Shown here: one piece after another, positions 1 through 12,922 of the stretch | How the letters are laid out: the number at the start of each line of letters is the position of its first letter | Numbering within the stretch: the first letter of the stretch is position 1 | Assembly (NCBI GenBank): GCA_002104895.1 | Contig: MCFG01000263.1 | Span: 32,501 to 82,500, forward strand | From: Anaeromyces robustus | Lineage: Eukaryota > Neocallimastigomycota > Neocallimastigomycetes > Neocallimastigales > Neocallimastigaceae | Length of the DNA stretch: 50,000 nt | Reading direction: 5' to 3' | Notes under the pieces: model-generated | Databases searched by the model: none | What the model was told of the DNA's origin: nothing | Seen by the model: only the letters and a program-made list of their open reading frames with translations | Translations under genes and position numbers: made by a program

Positions 1-246
1 CCAAAAGAAATTGGTAAATTAAAAAACCTTAGTTTATTGTAAGTTATTTATTGTATTTATTCAAAAAAATGAAAAATTAAAATATAATTTTTATATTTTA
101 AAAATTTATAATTATTATATTATTCATTCTTTTAAATATATGTTTTTATTAATATAGATGGTTAAGTAATAATAAAATTACTACAATTCCAAAAGAAGTT
201 GGTAATTTAGAAAATCTTACTGAATTGTAAGTAAATTAATTATATT

Positions 247-280
<34 letters not shown>

Positions 281-446
281 TATATATATATATATTTAAA
301 AAAAATATAATATTTTATAATAAATTATAAAGAAAAAAATTTTTTTTCTAAATTTATTTTAAAATAACAATATATAGAGATTTAACATTTAATGAAATTA
401 CTGCTATTCCTCAAAGAGTTTGTTCTTTGAAAAAGGATAAATTACA
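1..446 (+). other. Gene A, end of first visible LRR domain
   Basis: Exons 1-38 (partial), 158-226 and 378-446. The last repeat is divergent (IPQRVCSLKK) and carries Cys where ordinary repeats have the Gly of IGNL. In this family that marks the final repeat of a domain. Confidence 0.8.
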
Positions 447-3400
447 GTAAGTATTAATAATTAATTAAAATGAAATAATAGAGAAAATAATTGAATATTA
501 TGGATTAAAATAGTAATAAATAATAAATATAAATATTTAACAAACAAAATAATAAATAAAAAAAAATCCAAAAATTAAAATTTATTTTTTTTATTAACAC
601 ATTAAATATAAATATTGAAAATAAAAAAAAAATAAAGAAAACTAAGTCTCGATAGTAAATTTAATAATAAATTTTGTACTGTTCCAACTATTAAATGTAA
701 TGATCTGGAATGCTTGAATACTAAAAATGCACAAATTATTGAAGTGTAAAATATTTTAAAAATCATATTTTTATATATTATAAATATTTTTGGTTTAAAT
801 AAAAAATTAAAATATTAACATATTTAATTATTAATTTATATAAAATAAATTATATATTAATTTATTTTAATAATGAATTTTAAATAGTAATTTACCTTAT
901 CAAGGTTTAAAATCAATTCCAAGTAAAATTTTTGAATTCAAAAATTTGGAAGTTTTGTAAGTATTGTGATTTAATTATAATGATTTGATAAAAAAATAAA
1001 TACTAATAAATATATATATATATTTTTTATAAAAAAAAATACTACAAAAATGATATATCACAATATAGAATTTTAAATAACAATAAAATTACGACTATTC
1101 CTGAAGAAATTGGTAATTTAAAAAATCTTATAACATTGTAAGTATTAATAAAATTTATATAAAAATATTAAAAAAAAAAAGTAAATAAATCAATATATTT
1201 AAAATTTTGTAATGTTTAATACATTATTTTTTAAAATATCATATTTTTAATATTAATAAAAATATATAACAATATAGAGATTTAAGTAGTAATCAAATTT
1301 CTACTATTCCTACAGAAATTGGTAATTTAAAAGAACTTTTATATTTGTAAGTATATTAATTTTATATATTTAAAAAAAAATATTAAAAAAAAAAAAAAAT
1401 AGAAAAATAAAAATACATATATATTAAAAAATATGTTTATAAATATTTATTAAAATATATTTTTTTCACTCATTTTAAAAATTATAACATGTATAAATAA
1501 TGTAGATATTTATTCGAAAATCAGATTACCTCTATTCCTGAAGAAATTGGTAATATGGAACAACTTATTCATTTGTAAGTATTATTTACTATTAAAAATT
1601 TAAAATATATATTTTAAAAAATTTTTTTTTCTTTTTATAATATTTATTATTATTTATTAAAATCTATTTTTAATTTTAAAATAATAATATATAACAATAT
1701 AGATATTTATATAATAATAAAATTACCACTATTCCTGAAGTAATTGGTAATTTGAACAAACTTAATCATTTGTAAGTTTTAATTATATTTATTATGAATA
1801 ATTAGAAATAACATATATTTAAAAGATTTTGTAATATTTATCAATATTTATTAAAATACATATTAAAATATATATTTAAAACTTCGTGGTATTTATTATT
1901 ATTCATTAAAAAAAAAAAAAAAAAACATATTTTTTAATCTAATATAAAAATAATAATATATAAAAATATAGAATTTTAAGTAATAATCAAATTATTTCTA
2001 TTCCTGAAGAAATTGGAGATTTAGAAGAACTTATGTATTTGTAAGTATATTAATTATATTTATATTTAAAAATTTGAAAATATTTGTTAAAATTTTAATA
2101 TTTATTATTATTATTATTTATTAACATATATATATTTTTTATTTATTCATAAATTAAAATAACAATGAATAACAATATAGATATTTAAATAATAATAAAA
2201 TTACCAATATTCCTATAGAAATTGGTAATTTGGAACACCTTATTCAATTGTAAGTATTAATTATAATTACTATGAAATTTTAAATATATTATATAAAAAA
2301 AAATTGTAATATTTCTCATTATTTATTAAATTGTTTTTTTTTTTATTCTAATTTAAAATAATTATATTTAACATAATAGATATTTAAATGATAATGAAAT
2401 TACTAATATTCCTGAAGAAATTAGTAATTTAATAAATCTTACTCAATTGTAAGTATTATTATTAATTTAATTATATTTGTTCAAGAAAAAAAGAAATAAT
2501 ATATATATATATATGCTTATTTAAAAAATTTGTTATATTTATTATTATTTATTAAAATATATTTTTGATTATTTTAAAATAATAATATATATCCTTATTA
2601 TAGACGTTTATTTAATAATAATATTACCACTATTCCTGAACAAATTGGTAATTTGGAACAACTTAATCAGTTGTAAGTATTAAATATTTTTAATATAAAA
2701 AAAATTAAAATATATATTTTAAAAAAAATTTTTTTGTAATATTTATTAATTAAAATAAATTTTTAATCTAATTTAAAATAATAATATTTAATAATAAAGA
2801 TATTTATCTGATAATCAGATTACAACTATTCCTGATGAAATTGGTAATTTACTAAATCTTTCTGAATTGTAAGTATTATTAATTATATTTATTTATTTAT
2901 TAATTATGTTTATTTTTTTATTAAATATATTTATTTTTTTATTTATTTATTTATTTTTTTATTTATTTATTTATTTATTTATATATTTATATATTTATTG
3001 AAATATATATATATCTTTCTATTTAAAAAATTTATAATACTTATTATTATTTATTAAAATATATATTTTTAATCTTATTTTAAATAATTATGTAGATCTT
3101 TAAGTGGAAATAAAATTCCCAATATTACTAAAGAAATTAGTAATTTAATAAATCTTACTTATTTGTAAATATATTTTTTTATTTATTGAAAATATAGAAA
3201 AGAGAAAATATAAATTTTTAATAATTTGAAATATTTATTAATTTACAAAAATATATATATATTTATATTATTAATCTTATTTAAAATAACAATGTATAAC
3301 AATGTAGAGATTTAGGTAGAAATCAAATTACTACTATTCCCAAAGAAATTGGTGATATGACAGACCTTAAAGTATTGTAAGTATGAATAATATTTATGTA

Positions 3401-4595
3401 AAAATATTTTACAAAAGAAATAGATATATAAATATATATACATAAAAAAAATTTTTTTTTAAATATTTATTAAAAAATACATTTTTTTAATTTAATTTAA
3501 AAATAACAATACGTATAATAATATAGAAATTTTAATGAAAATCAAATTACCACTATTCCTAATGAAATTAGTAATTTAAAGGATCTTAATACATTGTAAA
3601 TATTATAAATATTTATTCAAAAATATTGAAATATATATATATATATTTAAAAATTCATAATATTTATTATTGTTTATAAAATAAAAAAAAAATTTTTTTT
3701 ATCTAATTTAAAATAACATCATTGTAGGTATTTAAATAATAATCAAATTACTTCTGTTCCAAAAGAAATTTGTAATTTAAAAAATCTTAACTTAGTGTAA
3801 GTATTAATAATGAATAATTAATATTTTTAAATATTATTTCATTGCTATTTTAAATTTAACGTAAAAAAATTTAAAAATTTCCTGAAAAATATTAATATAA
3901 AAAATAAAGTATTTTTAAATCAAATAAAAAAGAAAAAAAAAAAAAAAACTAAATAAATATTAAATTTTTTTTTCATTAATTATATTTAATATATTAATAA
4001 AAATTAATAAAGTAATTTTGATTTTGCTGAATTTTGTGATACTCCAGATATCCTATGTAAAGATTTAGAATGCTTGGAAATTATTAATCCAGATGAAATT
4101 ACTGAAATGTATAATATTTTAAAACTTTGTTTTATAATATATATTAAATTTTTAGTAAATTTCAGTTTCAAAAAAAAAAAATTAACAAATATTAATTTAT
4201 TCATTTAAATATTTTAATAAAATTATTTTTAAATAGTTATTTACAATCTAAAGGATTAAAAGAAATTCCAAATAAAATTTTTGAGTTAAATAATTTAATG
4301 ACCTTGTAAGTATTAAAAATTTATTTATATTGATTATTATGGAATGATAAAAAATTAAAAAAAAAAAAAGAAAATTATTTTTTTTTTATTTAATAAATAT
4401 TAATAAATATTAATAAATATATAATTAAATATTTATTTTTTAAAATTATTAATCAATTTAATATATAAATAATGAATAATATTATAGAGTTTTAAGTGAT
4501 AATCAAATTACCACTATTCCTAAAGAGATTGGTAATTTAACAAAACTAACTTATTTGTAAGTATTAATTATATTTATTTATAAATATATAAAATA

Positions 4596-4633
<38 letters not shown>

Positions 4634-7600
4634 TTTAAAATTTGAAATATTTATTATTATTTATAAAAAATTTATTTTTAATCTAATTAAAATTTAAAAA
4701 TAATAATTGTAATAACAATATAGATTATTAGATAATAATCAAATTACTGTTATTCCCAAAGAAATTGGTAATTTAAAAAACCTTGAATTATTGTAAGTAT
4801 TAATAATATATATTATGAATAAATTAAAAAATGTATATGTTTAAAAATTTAATATGATTTATTAAAATATATATATTTTCGAATTAAAATGATAATATAT
4901 AATAATAATGTAGATATTTAGATGGTAATCAAATTATCGATTTTCCCAAAGAAATTGGTAATTTAACAAAACTTACTGTATTGTAAGTATTAATAATAAT
5001 TATTTAAAAAATATAATATTTAATCAAGAATTCAAAAAAAAAAAATATATATATATATATATATAATATATATTTAAAAATCGAACTATTTAAAAAATAT
5101 ATTTAATTAATTTAATTTTTTATTAAAATTAAATTAATTAAATATATTTAATTAATTAAATATAATATTTATGAAATTATTGAAATGTATGTATTTTAAA
5201 TTTATGTCTAATATAAACATTTTAAAATATTTTATGGTATAAATAATTAAAATATTAATAAATATAAATTAATTTATTAATTTAAATATTTCAATAATTA
5301 TTTTTAAATAGCAATTTAAGTAACAATAATTTAGAAGAAATTCCAAAAAAAATATTTGAAATGAAAAATTTAAAGGTTTTGTAAGTATATCAATGATTTA
5401 ATTATTATGTTATTTTTAGAATGATGAAAAATAAACATTCTTTACTTATTAAATATCAATAACTATATAAATATATTATTTTAAAAAAATATTAATAATA
5501 TTTAAAATAACAATAAATTATAATATAGAAATTTAAGAGATAATCAAATTACAATTTTACCCAAAGAAATTGGTAATTTAATAGATCTAACTGATTTGTA
5601 AGTATTATATTTATTTAAAAAAAAAAAGTATGAAAAATAAATATATATATATTTAAAATTTTGTAATATTTATTATTATTTTATTTCAAAATTAAAAATT
5701 TATATATTATATAATAAAGATGGTTAAGTCACAATAAAATTAATACAATTCCTGAAGAAATTAGTAAATTAATAAATCTTAGTTCATTGTAAGTATTAAT
5801 TAATTATATTTATTTGATATATATATATATTTATATAAATTTAAAAATTATAATATATATATTCATTTTTTTTCAAAAATAATAATATGTAACAATGTAG
5901 ATGGTTAGATCACAATAAAATTAATACAATTCCTGAAGGAATTAGTAAATTAATAAATCTTAGTTCATTGTAAGTATTAATTAATTACATTTATTTGAAA
6001 TATATATATATATATATAAATTTAAAAAAATTTAAAAATTATAATATATATTTAATATCATTTTTTTCAAAAATAATAACAATGTAGATGGTTAAATAAT
6101 AATCAAATTTCCATTATTCCAAAAGAAATTGGTAATTTAACAAATCTAATTGATTTGTAAGTATTTAATTATATTTAATAAAAAAAATAAAATAATAATA
6201 TATATATATATACATTTAAAAAGTTTTGTAATATTCATTATTACATATTTAAATATATTTTTAATTTAATTTAAAATAATTATATATAATAACAATATAG
6301 ATATTTAAATTATAATGAAATTATCACTATTCCTGGAGAAATTGGTAATTTAATAAATCTTAATGAATTGTAAGTATTAATTAATTATATTTATTCATAG
6401 ACACTTAAATAATATATATATATTAAAGATTTTATCATATTAATTATTATTTTATATAATAAAAATATTTTTTAATATAATATAAATAACAATTTAAAAA
6501 TATAGATTATTATATAGTAATCATATTACCACTATTCCCAAAGAAATTGGTAATTTAATAAATCTTTCTGAATTGTAAGTATTATAATATTTTTTATAAT
6601 ATGGAAAAATTAAGATATTTAAATATTATATTAAAATTTATTATTATTTATTTTGATTTTAATTTAATATAATTATATATAATAATGTAGAGATTTACAA
6701 GATAATCAAATTACCAAAATTCTTAAAGAAATTGGTAATTTAGTAAATCTTTCTGAATTGTAAGTTAATTTTATTTATTCAAAAAATAAGAAATATATAT
6801 ATATTTAAAATATTTATAATATTTATTATTATTTATTTAAATATATATATTAATTTATTTATATTTAAAATATTTATAATATTTATTATTATTTATTTAA
6901 ATATATATGTTTTAAAATAACTATATATATATATAGATGGTTAAACGATAATAAAATTACCACTATTCCAAAAGAAATTTGTGATTTAAAAGACTTAAAA
7001 TTGAAGTAATTGTTAATTAAATTTATTTGAATATTTGAAAAATAAAAATAATAATATTAAATAATAATAATAATAATAATAATATTAAATATAAATTACT
7101 TAAAAAAATTTAAAATAAAAATTAAATTTAATAATAATTTTTATCTACTCTATATTTATAAGATCTCTTTATTTAGATGATCAGTTATGTGAAAAAAGTG
7201 CTTTTGAATCTACAACTACAATAATAGCAACTACTACTACATCTGTTACTACTGAAACTTCAATTGTTCCAACTATTAAATGCACTAATATTGAATGTTT
7301 GAATAATAATAATATAGATGAAATTGCTGAAGTGTATTTATTTTGAAAAAAATATATATATTAATATATTAAACTATTTCATTTTTATAAAAAATTATGT
7401 TAATTTTATTAATTTTTTTTTTGTTTTTAAATATTTTAATAATTTCTTTTTAAATAAGTGATTTACATAACACCCGTTTAAAAGAAATTCCAAATAAAAT
7501 TTTTGAATTAAACAATTTAAAAGTTTTGTAAGTTATAATTAATTATAATTATATATTAATATTGAGAAAAATGAAAAATAAATAATTATATAAAATTTTT

Positions 7601-8829
7601 TTTAATTTTTTTTTAATTTAATAAATATTTATAAATATATAATATTTTTTAAAAAAAATATTAATTAAATTTAAAATTGTAATACATACATAATAATATA
7701 GAAATTTAAATAATAATCGAATTACTTCAATTTCAGAAAAAATTGCTAATTTAAAAAATCTTACTGAATTGTAAGTATTAAAAACAATATATATATTAAA
7801 AAATTTGTTAACATTTATTATTTATATATTAAAAAATTTGTTAACATTTATTATTTATATATTTAAAAATATTATATCTAATTTAAAATATGTAAAATTT
7901 ATTATTAATATATTAAAATATATTATCGGATTTATAATAAAAATATAGATATTTAAATGGTAATAAAATTACTACTCTTCCCAAAGAAATTGGTAATTTA
8001 ATAAATCTTACAAAATTGTAAGTATTAATTTTAATTGAAAATATATAAAACAAAATGTAATATATACATAATTTGTATATTTAAAATTTTGTAACATTAA
8101 TTATTTTTTTTTTTAATATATATTATATATATATTTTAATTAATTTAAATTAACAATGTCAAATAATATAGAGATTTATTTAATTACCAAATTACCACTA
8201 TTCCTGAAGATATTGGTAATTTAATAAATCTTACTGAATTGTAAGTATTAAAAAATATATATATAATATATATATAAATTTAAAAATATTTTATATAATT
8301 TATTATTATTTTAAATAATATATTAAAAATAAAAATATATTTTGATTAAACAAAAATAATAAATAATTTAAAATATATTTTAACAATATAGATATTTAGA
8401 TGATAATGAAATTTCTATTATTCCTATAGAAATTGGAAATTTAGTTAATCTTACTGCATTGTAAGTATTAATTATTAATTATATTTATTTAAAAATTTAA
8501 AATAATTTATAATATTTATTAAAATATTTTATTTTTAATTTAATATAATATAAAATAATAATATAATGTATAACAAAAAATATAGATATTTAGATGCAAA
8601 TGACATTGCTATTATTCCTAAAAACATTTGTAATTTAAAGAATCTTAAGTTAGAGTAAGTATAATAATAATTAATTATATTAAAAATATTGAAATTGTTT
8701 GTATATAACTGGATTAACTAATTATATATTAAAATATATTTTAAAATTAAAAATAATCTTAACGTAACATTTAACAAAAAAAAAAAAAAAAGATCTTATG
8801 ATTTTGATGATCAATTATGTGAAGAATAA
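1..8829 (+). CDS. Gene A: multi-domain secreted-type LRR protein, 5' end outside window
   Basis: Forty exons are visible and together encode 951 residues plus a TAA stop (2856 nt, exactly in frame). Thirty-five exons are exactly 69 nt, each one LRR of the form NxITTIPKEIGNLxNL, and every intron is phase 2, splitting a codon that is usually Leu. Donors are mostly GTAAGT and acceptors mostly ATATAG. Three linker exons (647-745, 4013-4108, 7163-7333) separate LRR domains. The first visible exon is cut by the window edge at a CCA codon. The 23-residue LRR resembles the Shoc2/Ras-group class, which forms a curved solenoid for protein binding. No membrane segment is seen, and genes B and C of the same family start with signal peptides, so secretion is likely. 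The ligand is unknown. The gene ends with the conserved tail DFDDQLCEE. It converges on gene B. Expression is not shown. Confidence 0.85.
647..745 (+). other. Gene A linker exon 1 (C-cap plus N-cap)
   Basis: A 99-nt exon with phase-2 borders. It holds a Cys (KFCTVP) likely to pair with the Cys of the preceding LRR. It then has the Cys-x4-Cys N-cap motif KCNDLECLN, followed by IIEV, which leads into the next repeat. Confidence 0.75.
888..3796 (+). other. Gene A LRR domain of 14 repeats
   Basis: Exons 888-956, 1069-1137, 1278-1346, 1506-1574, 1703-1771, 1972-2040, 2181-2249, 2380-2448, 2604-2672, 2800-2868, 3096-3164, 3308-3376, 3527-3595 and 3728-3796, all 69 nt. The first repeat is the N-cap type (IPSKIFEFKNLEVL). 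The last has the C-cap signature KEICNLKNL. Confidence 0.85.
4013..4108 (+). other. Gene A linker exon 2
   Basis: A 96-nt exon. It has AEFC (C-cap Cys), then LCKDLECLE (Cys-x4-Cys N-cap) and DEITEM. It lacks the Thr-rich stretch of the third linker. An antisense ORF over this exon is a shadow. Confidence 0.75.
5164..5186 (+). pseudogene. Relic of a linker exon in gene A
   Basis: Only the final codons of a linker remain, reading NIYEIIE then AT, followed by a GTATGTATT donor. Upstream there is only an AATTAATT-type repeat and no acceptor. The exon before (4914-4982) has IGNL rather than the Cys C-cap form, so the whole cap pair is lost. Skipping the relic keeps the frame because all introns are phase 2. 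Confidence 0.6.
5703..6020 (+). repeat. Recent tandem duplication of one LRR exon with its intron
   Basis: Exons 5720-5788 and 5901-5969 are nearly identical and their downstream introns begin almost the same. The offset is 181 bp. This shows the exon-plus-intron unit by which the array grows. Confidence 0.75.
7163..7333 (+). other. Gene A linker exon 3, Thr-rich
   Basis: A 171-nt exon. The order is DDQLCEKSAFES (C-cap Cys), a Thr-rich stretch of about 20 residues likely to be O-glycosylated, VPTIKCTNIECLN (Cys-x4-Cys N-cap) and DEIAEV. Its first half matches the C-terminal exon of the gene, so protein ends and domain junctions share one ancestry. Confidence 0.8.
7459..8829 (+). other. Gene A last LRR domain (6 repeats) and C-terminal exon
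   Basis: LRR exons 7459-7527, 7702-7770, 7949-8017, 8172-8240, 8392-8460 and 8586-8654, then terminal exon 8793-8829 reading SYDFDDQLCEE and TAA. The last repeat has KNICNLKNLKLE. Gene C also ends with six repeats and a nearly identical tail. Confidence 0.85.
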
Positions 8830-9652
8830 TGTTTTTGAACTAACAACTATAATATATTAATTCTATAACTACTGGCACAACGTATAGAATTAATGATTAA
8901 TTTATAATATATAAATAATAAAATTATTATAAAAATTATCATTTTTTTTTTACTTTTTATATTTTAATTAAAAATATAATATAATCATTAAATATATAAT
9001 GATATAAAATGGTTAATATATTGTTAATAAACATATAAATAAATAAATAAACCAATTAAATAAAAAAATTAATAAGTAAATAAATAAAAAAATAAATAAA
9101 AAAATTAATAAGTAAATAAATAAAAAAAATAAATAAAAAAAATTAATAAAAGTCTCTAGCTTTTAAAAATTATATTTAAATAAAAAATAATAAAATATAA
9201 TATATATGAACTTTTTTAATTGTAAAATGGATAAAAGTAATAGATATTTTCATAAATAATACAATATATTATATAATTTATGATATATTTATTTATAATA
9301 TTAATTATAATTAATGTTATAAATAAATAATAATAATGAATAATAATAACATTAATTATTAATATATTAATGATATTATTAGTTAAAGTTTTAAATCTAT
9401 TTGATATCAAGAAAAAAAGTACATATTATCTTTCAAATTATTTATTATTTATTATTTATTATTTATTATTTATTATTTATTATTTATTATTTATTATTTA
9501 TTATTAATTATTTATTATTTATTATTTATTATTTATTATTTATTATTTATTATTTATTATTTATTTATTTATTTATTTATTATTATTATTTATATTATGT
9601 ATTATTATTGTTATTATTATTTATTATTTATTATTAGTATTATTTTTTTTTT
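8830..9652. other. Spacer with linker-like 3' flank and heptamer microsatellite
   Basis: Just after the stop, about 60 nt still resemble the Thr-linker DNA (TTTTTGAACTAACAACTATA), so the 3' untranslated region may be a decayed linker. From about 9435 to 9590 there is a TTTATTA-type 7-bp repeat. The open frames over it are low-complexity and are not called genes. Confidence 0.6.
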
Positions 9653-9889
9653 AAAATTAGTATATAAATAATTATGGTTTTATTTTAAAGTATTTTATTG
9701 TAATAGCTTTATTTCATGTTATATCTATAACATTAAATATAAATAGAAAATAAATTCTCTTTTACTTTATTTTTAATAGATTAAGTTTTATTTCTAATTG
9801 TGAATATAATAATATTTAGGGGTTATTTATTTATATAAATAATATAAGTTAACTATATTGTGATAAACACAATAAATATTATTCTGACA
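9653..9889 (-). repeat. Dispersed ~240-bp repeat, copy 3 (inverted, diverged)
   Basis: In reverse complement it starts TGTCAGAATAATATTTATTG and aligns over its length to 15497-15739 and 45041-45283 with scattered changes. It keeps the block around AAATAACCCC and the same approximate ends. No coding capacity is seen. It is probably a short non-autonomous mobile element; its class is not determined. Confidence 0.7.
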
Positions 9890-10290
9890 TTATTATTATG
9901 TATAATATATTATTTATTATTATTATTTATTATTATTTTTGTTTCTGTTGTTGTTGTTGTTATTATTATTTAAAATAATTATAAATAAGTATTGTTTAAT
10001 AAAATTTTATCATCTGGTCCAAAGAAATTTAATTAAACACTAATACTATAATAAATAAACAAATATATGAAATAATTAATATTTAAATAAATTAGCAATC
10101 AATTTCTTTGATTTTTTTTTTATATGTTTTGGTTTTTATTTTTTTTTATATAATATTTTTATAAAATTCATGTTTTATAAAATATAATTAATAACATGTA
10201 ATTATAATTAATTAATTAATTAATTAATTTAGATAAATTATTAAAAATAAAAAAAAATTGTAATGTTTATTATTATATTAGTGTATAACA
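9890..10290. other. Spacer, no gene seen
   Basis: A/T-rich sequence with TTATTA/TTGTTG runs at about 9890-9970. No coding pattern or splice-site order was recognised. Confidence 0.5.
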
Positions 10291-10295
10291 ATGAT

Positions 10296-10495
10296 CTAAA
10301 GAAATTTGTGAAATTGTAAAACTTAAAGGGTTGTAAGTATTACAAAAAAATGTATTATAAAAAATTTACAATTTTTTATTTGAAATTTATATTAATTAAT
10401 TAATAAATTAATGTGTAAAATTACAGAGGGTTAAATAATAATCAAATTACTACTATTTCAAAAGAAATTAACTATTTAACAAAACCTTTTTCATT
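10296..10495 (+). pseudogene. Orphan LRR exons
   Basis: A 5'-truncated exon ends at 10332 (reading KEICEIVKLKGL, then GTAAGT). A full 69-nt exon at 10427-10495 reads NNNQITTISKEI, with an ACAG acceptor and a GTAAG donor. No signal exon, linker or stop exon accompanies them, so they are remnants of another LRR array between genes A and B. Confidence 0.65.
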
Positions 10496-11374
10496 GTAAG
10501 TATTATTATTATTCAAAAATATGAAAAATAAATAAAATATATATACATTTAAAATTTTTGAAATATTAATTACTATAAATGATATATATAAAGCATCAAA
10601 AATTAAAAATATATATATATATTCCATATATAATATATTATTTAATAACAATGAGAATTGGTTAAGAATAATTGAATTCTTCGAATTAGGTATTGAACGG
10701 TTAAAATGTTATTAGATTTAAAATTGAAAAAGAATTAAATATTAAAATTGATTATTAATATATATATATGTGAAAATTAATAATTGATTTTAATGATTTT
10801 ATTGTAGAAATACTAAATAGTGATAATAATTACAATAAATTTGAGATAATTAAAAAATGTAATAGTAAAAAAAATTTCAAATATGTATTTAATTATCATA
10901 ATATATAAAAATTTTTATAATAAAAATAAAATATTAAATATATTTTAAGTAAAATCAAAAAAGAAAAAAAAATATTAATTTTTTCTATATATATTTCATT
11001 AGTTTTATATAATATATTAATAAAAATAAAAGTATTATCGAATGTTTATTAATGTGATAGTGAAACAAATAAAATATATTTATTTTAAATTGTATGTTTT
11101 TTTAATACTATGTATTTTAAATCATGTATTATATAATTAACTATTGAAAAAAAATTATTTTTTATTTTAAAAATAAAAATATTAATAAATAATTTATAGT
11201 TTTTCCATAATTATTATATTAATTAAACAGTAAAAAGTCTTATTAAAATTTATAAAAATTCATTGGCCATCCTTATTATCTTGATATTTTTATTATCTTA
11301 AATTACAGTTTTAATATAGATAAAAAGATTCGAAGTAATTAAGTCAATAACAATATCATATTTTTTCATTAACG

Positions 11375-11494
11375 ATGAGGAATTCACAAGAAGCATTTAT
11401 TAAGATTATCAGAAAAATAATTTTTAAAGTGAATGATGCATTTTCCAATGACGATAAATATAAAATAAATAACGTAATAAATTTTATAAAATAA
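11375..11494 (+). other. Small ORF of 39 codons, doubtful
   Basis: ATG to TAA, starting MRNSQEAFIKIIRKI. Its composition is less A/T-biased than the flanks and it encodes an amphipathic Lys/Ile-rich peptide. No domain is recognised and no splice partners are visible. It could be a fragment of an older gene or chance. Confidence 0.2.
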
Positions 11495-11499
11495 AAAAT

Positions 11500-12025
11500 A
11501 AAAATTTCACCTTTAAAATTTTTGTTAACACTAGAAAGAGATGTTGTCTCAAGTCTAATTATTTCAACTATTTCTTTCTTTATATTTTTATTTATTAACT
11601 TATTTATTAATATACTTATTTATTAATATATTTATTAATATATTTGTTTATTAATATATTTATTAATATACTTATTTATTAATATATTTATTTATTTATT
11701 TATTAATATATTTATATACTAATTTATTCATTTATTTTTATAAAGTGAAATTATCTTTTGTTAAAATAGTTTTTTTAATATTCATTATATGTTTATATAT
11801 TGATTATTGATTTTTTTTAGTTAATTTCATCAATTTTCATAATTGAGATTAACTCTTAAAGCATTATGATATTGAGCTAATATCATTAGTATTGTACTAA
11901 TCTACAATACCCTAAAGAGTAATCACAGTTAGAACGTGTTCCACATAAATGATTATCTAAATACCTTTATTTATTAATATTAATAAATTAGATAACAATT
12001 AGTGAATAATAAAAAATTATTTATA
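11500..12025. other. Spacer between convergent LRR genes
   Basis: A TATTAATATATTTATT-type repeat lies at about 11580-11735. The stretch at 11850-11960 has slightly higher G+C but no recognisable coding sequence. Confidence 0.45.
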
Positions 12026-12867
12026 TTATTTATCTTTTTTTTTTCTGCATTTATAACTGTTTTTATATTTAAACTTTTATTAATAAAATATAATACTTAC
12101 AACCAACATGATAAATTACAGATTTCTTTGGGAACAGAGGTAAGTTTATTATCACGTAAATCTCTATATTGTTATATATTTATATTAATAAAAAATAATA
12201 TAATATATAATAATTATAAATATTACAAATTTTTAAATATATATTTATTTTTCATTTGCTTAAATATATTATTGAATTCTTACATTTCATCAGCTTTAAC
12301 TAAATTACCAATTTCTTTAGGAATAGAAATAATTTGATTATTACGTAATCCTCTACATTGTTATAATATCGTTAATATAAATTAGATTTAAAAATATATA
12401 TGTTTTTAGTAAATAATATATAAATATTATAAAAGATTTTAAATATCTATTAATATTTTAAATAAATAAAATAAATTATTACAATATATGCAGCTTTTTA
12501 AGATTTTCAATTTCTTTAGGAACAATGGTAATTTGATTATTATTCATGAATCTATAATATATATTATTATTTTTAATTAAAAAAAATATTTTAATAAATA
12601 TTAATAAATATAAAAAAGTAATATATATTTAATAATTTTATTATTTTTTTTAAAAAATAAATTTTTATTATAAATATAAATTTTTAAATATTTATAAATA
12701 TATATATTTTAAATATTATTTTGAATAAATACAATTAATACTTACAAATCAAAAATTTCTACTAAATTACCAATTTCTTCAGGAATAGTAACAATTTGAT
12801 TGTTATCTAAATTACTTAATTGTTAATATAATATTATTATAAAATTAGATTAAAAATATTATTTTAA

Positions 12868-12922
<55 letters not shown>

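Larger units (their letters stand above)
4237..7005 (+). other. Gene A LRR domain of 13 repeats, apparent fusion of two domains
   Basis: Exons 4237-4305, 4488-4556, 4724-4792, 4914-4982, 5312-5380, 5529-5597, 5720-5788, 5901-5969, 6088-6156, 6301-6369, 6506-6574, 6691-6759 and 6937-7005. An N-cap-type repeat (IPKKIFEMKNLKVL) at 5312-5380 sits inside the domain, where a linker exon has decayed (relic 5164-5186). The last repeat has the C-cap signature KEICDLKDL. Confidence 0.8.

Noticed and set aside
9401-9637. Open frame of LLFIIYY repeats
   Set aside because: It is a translation of a TTTATTA microsatellite, with no start context or complexity.
12002-12337. Plus-strand frame with a hydrophobic start
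   Set aside because: It is a shadow of gene B 3' exons and introns; the minus-strand reading fits the LRR exon pattern.
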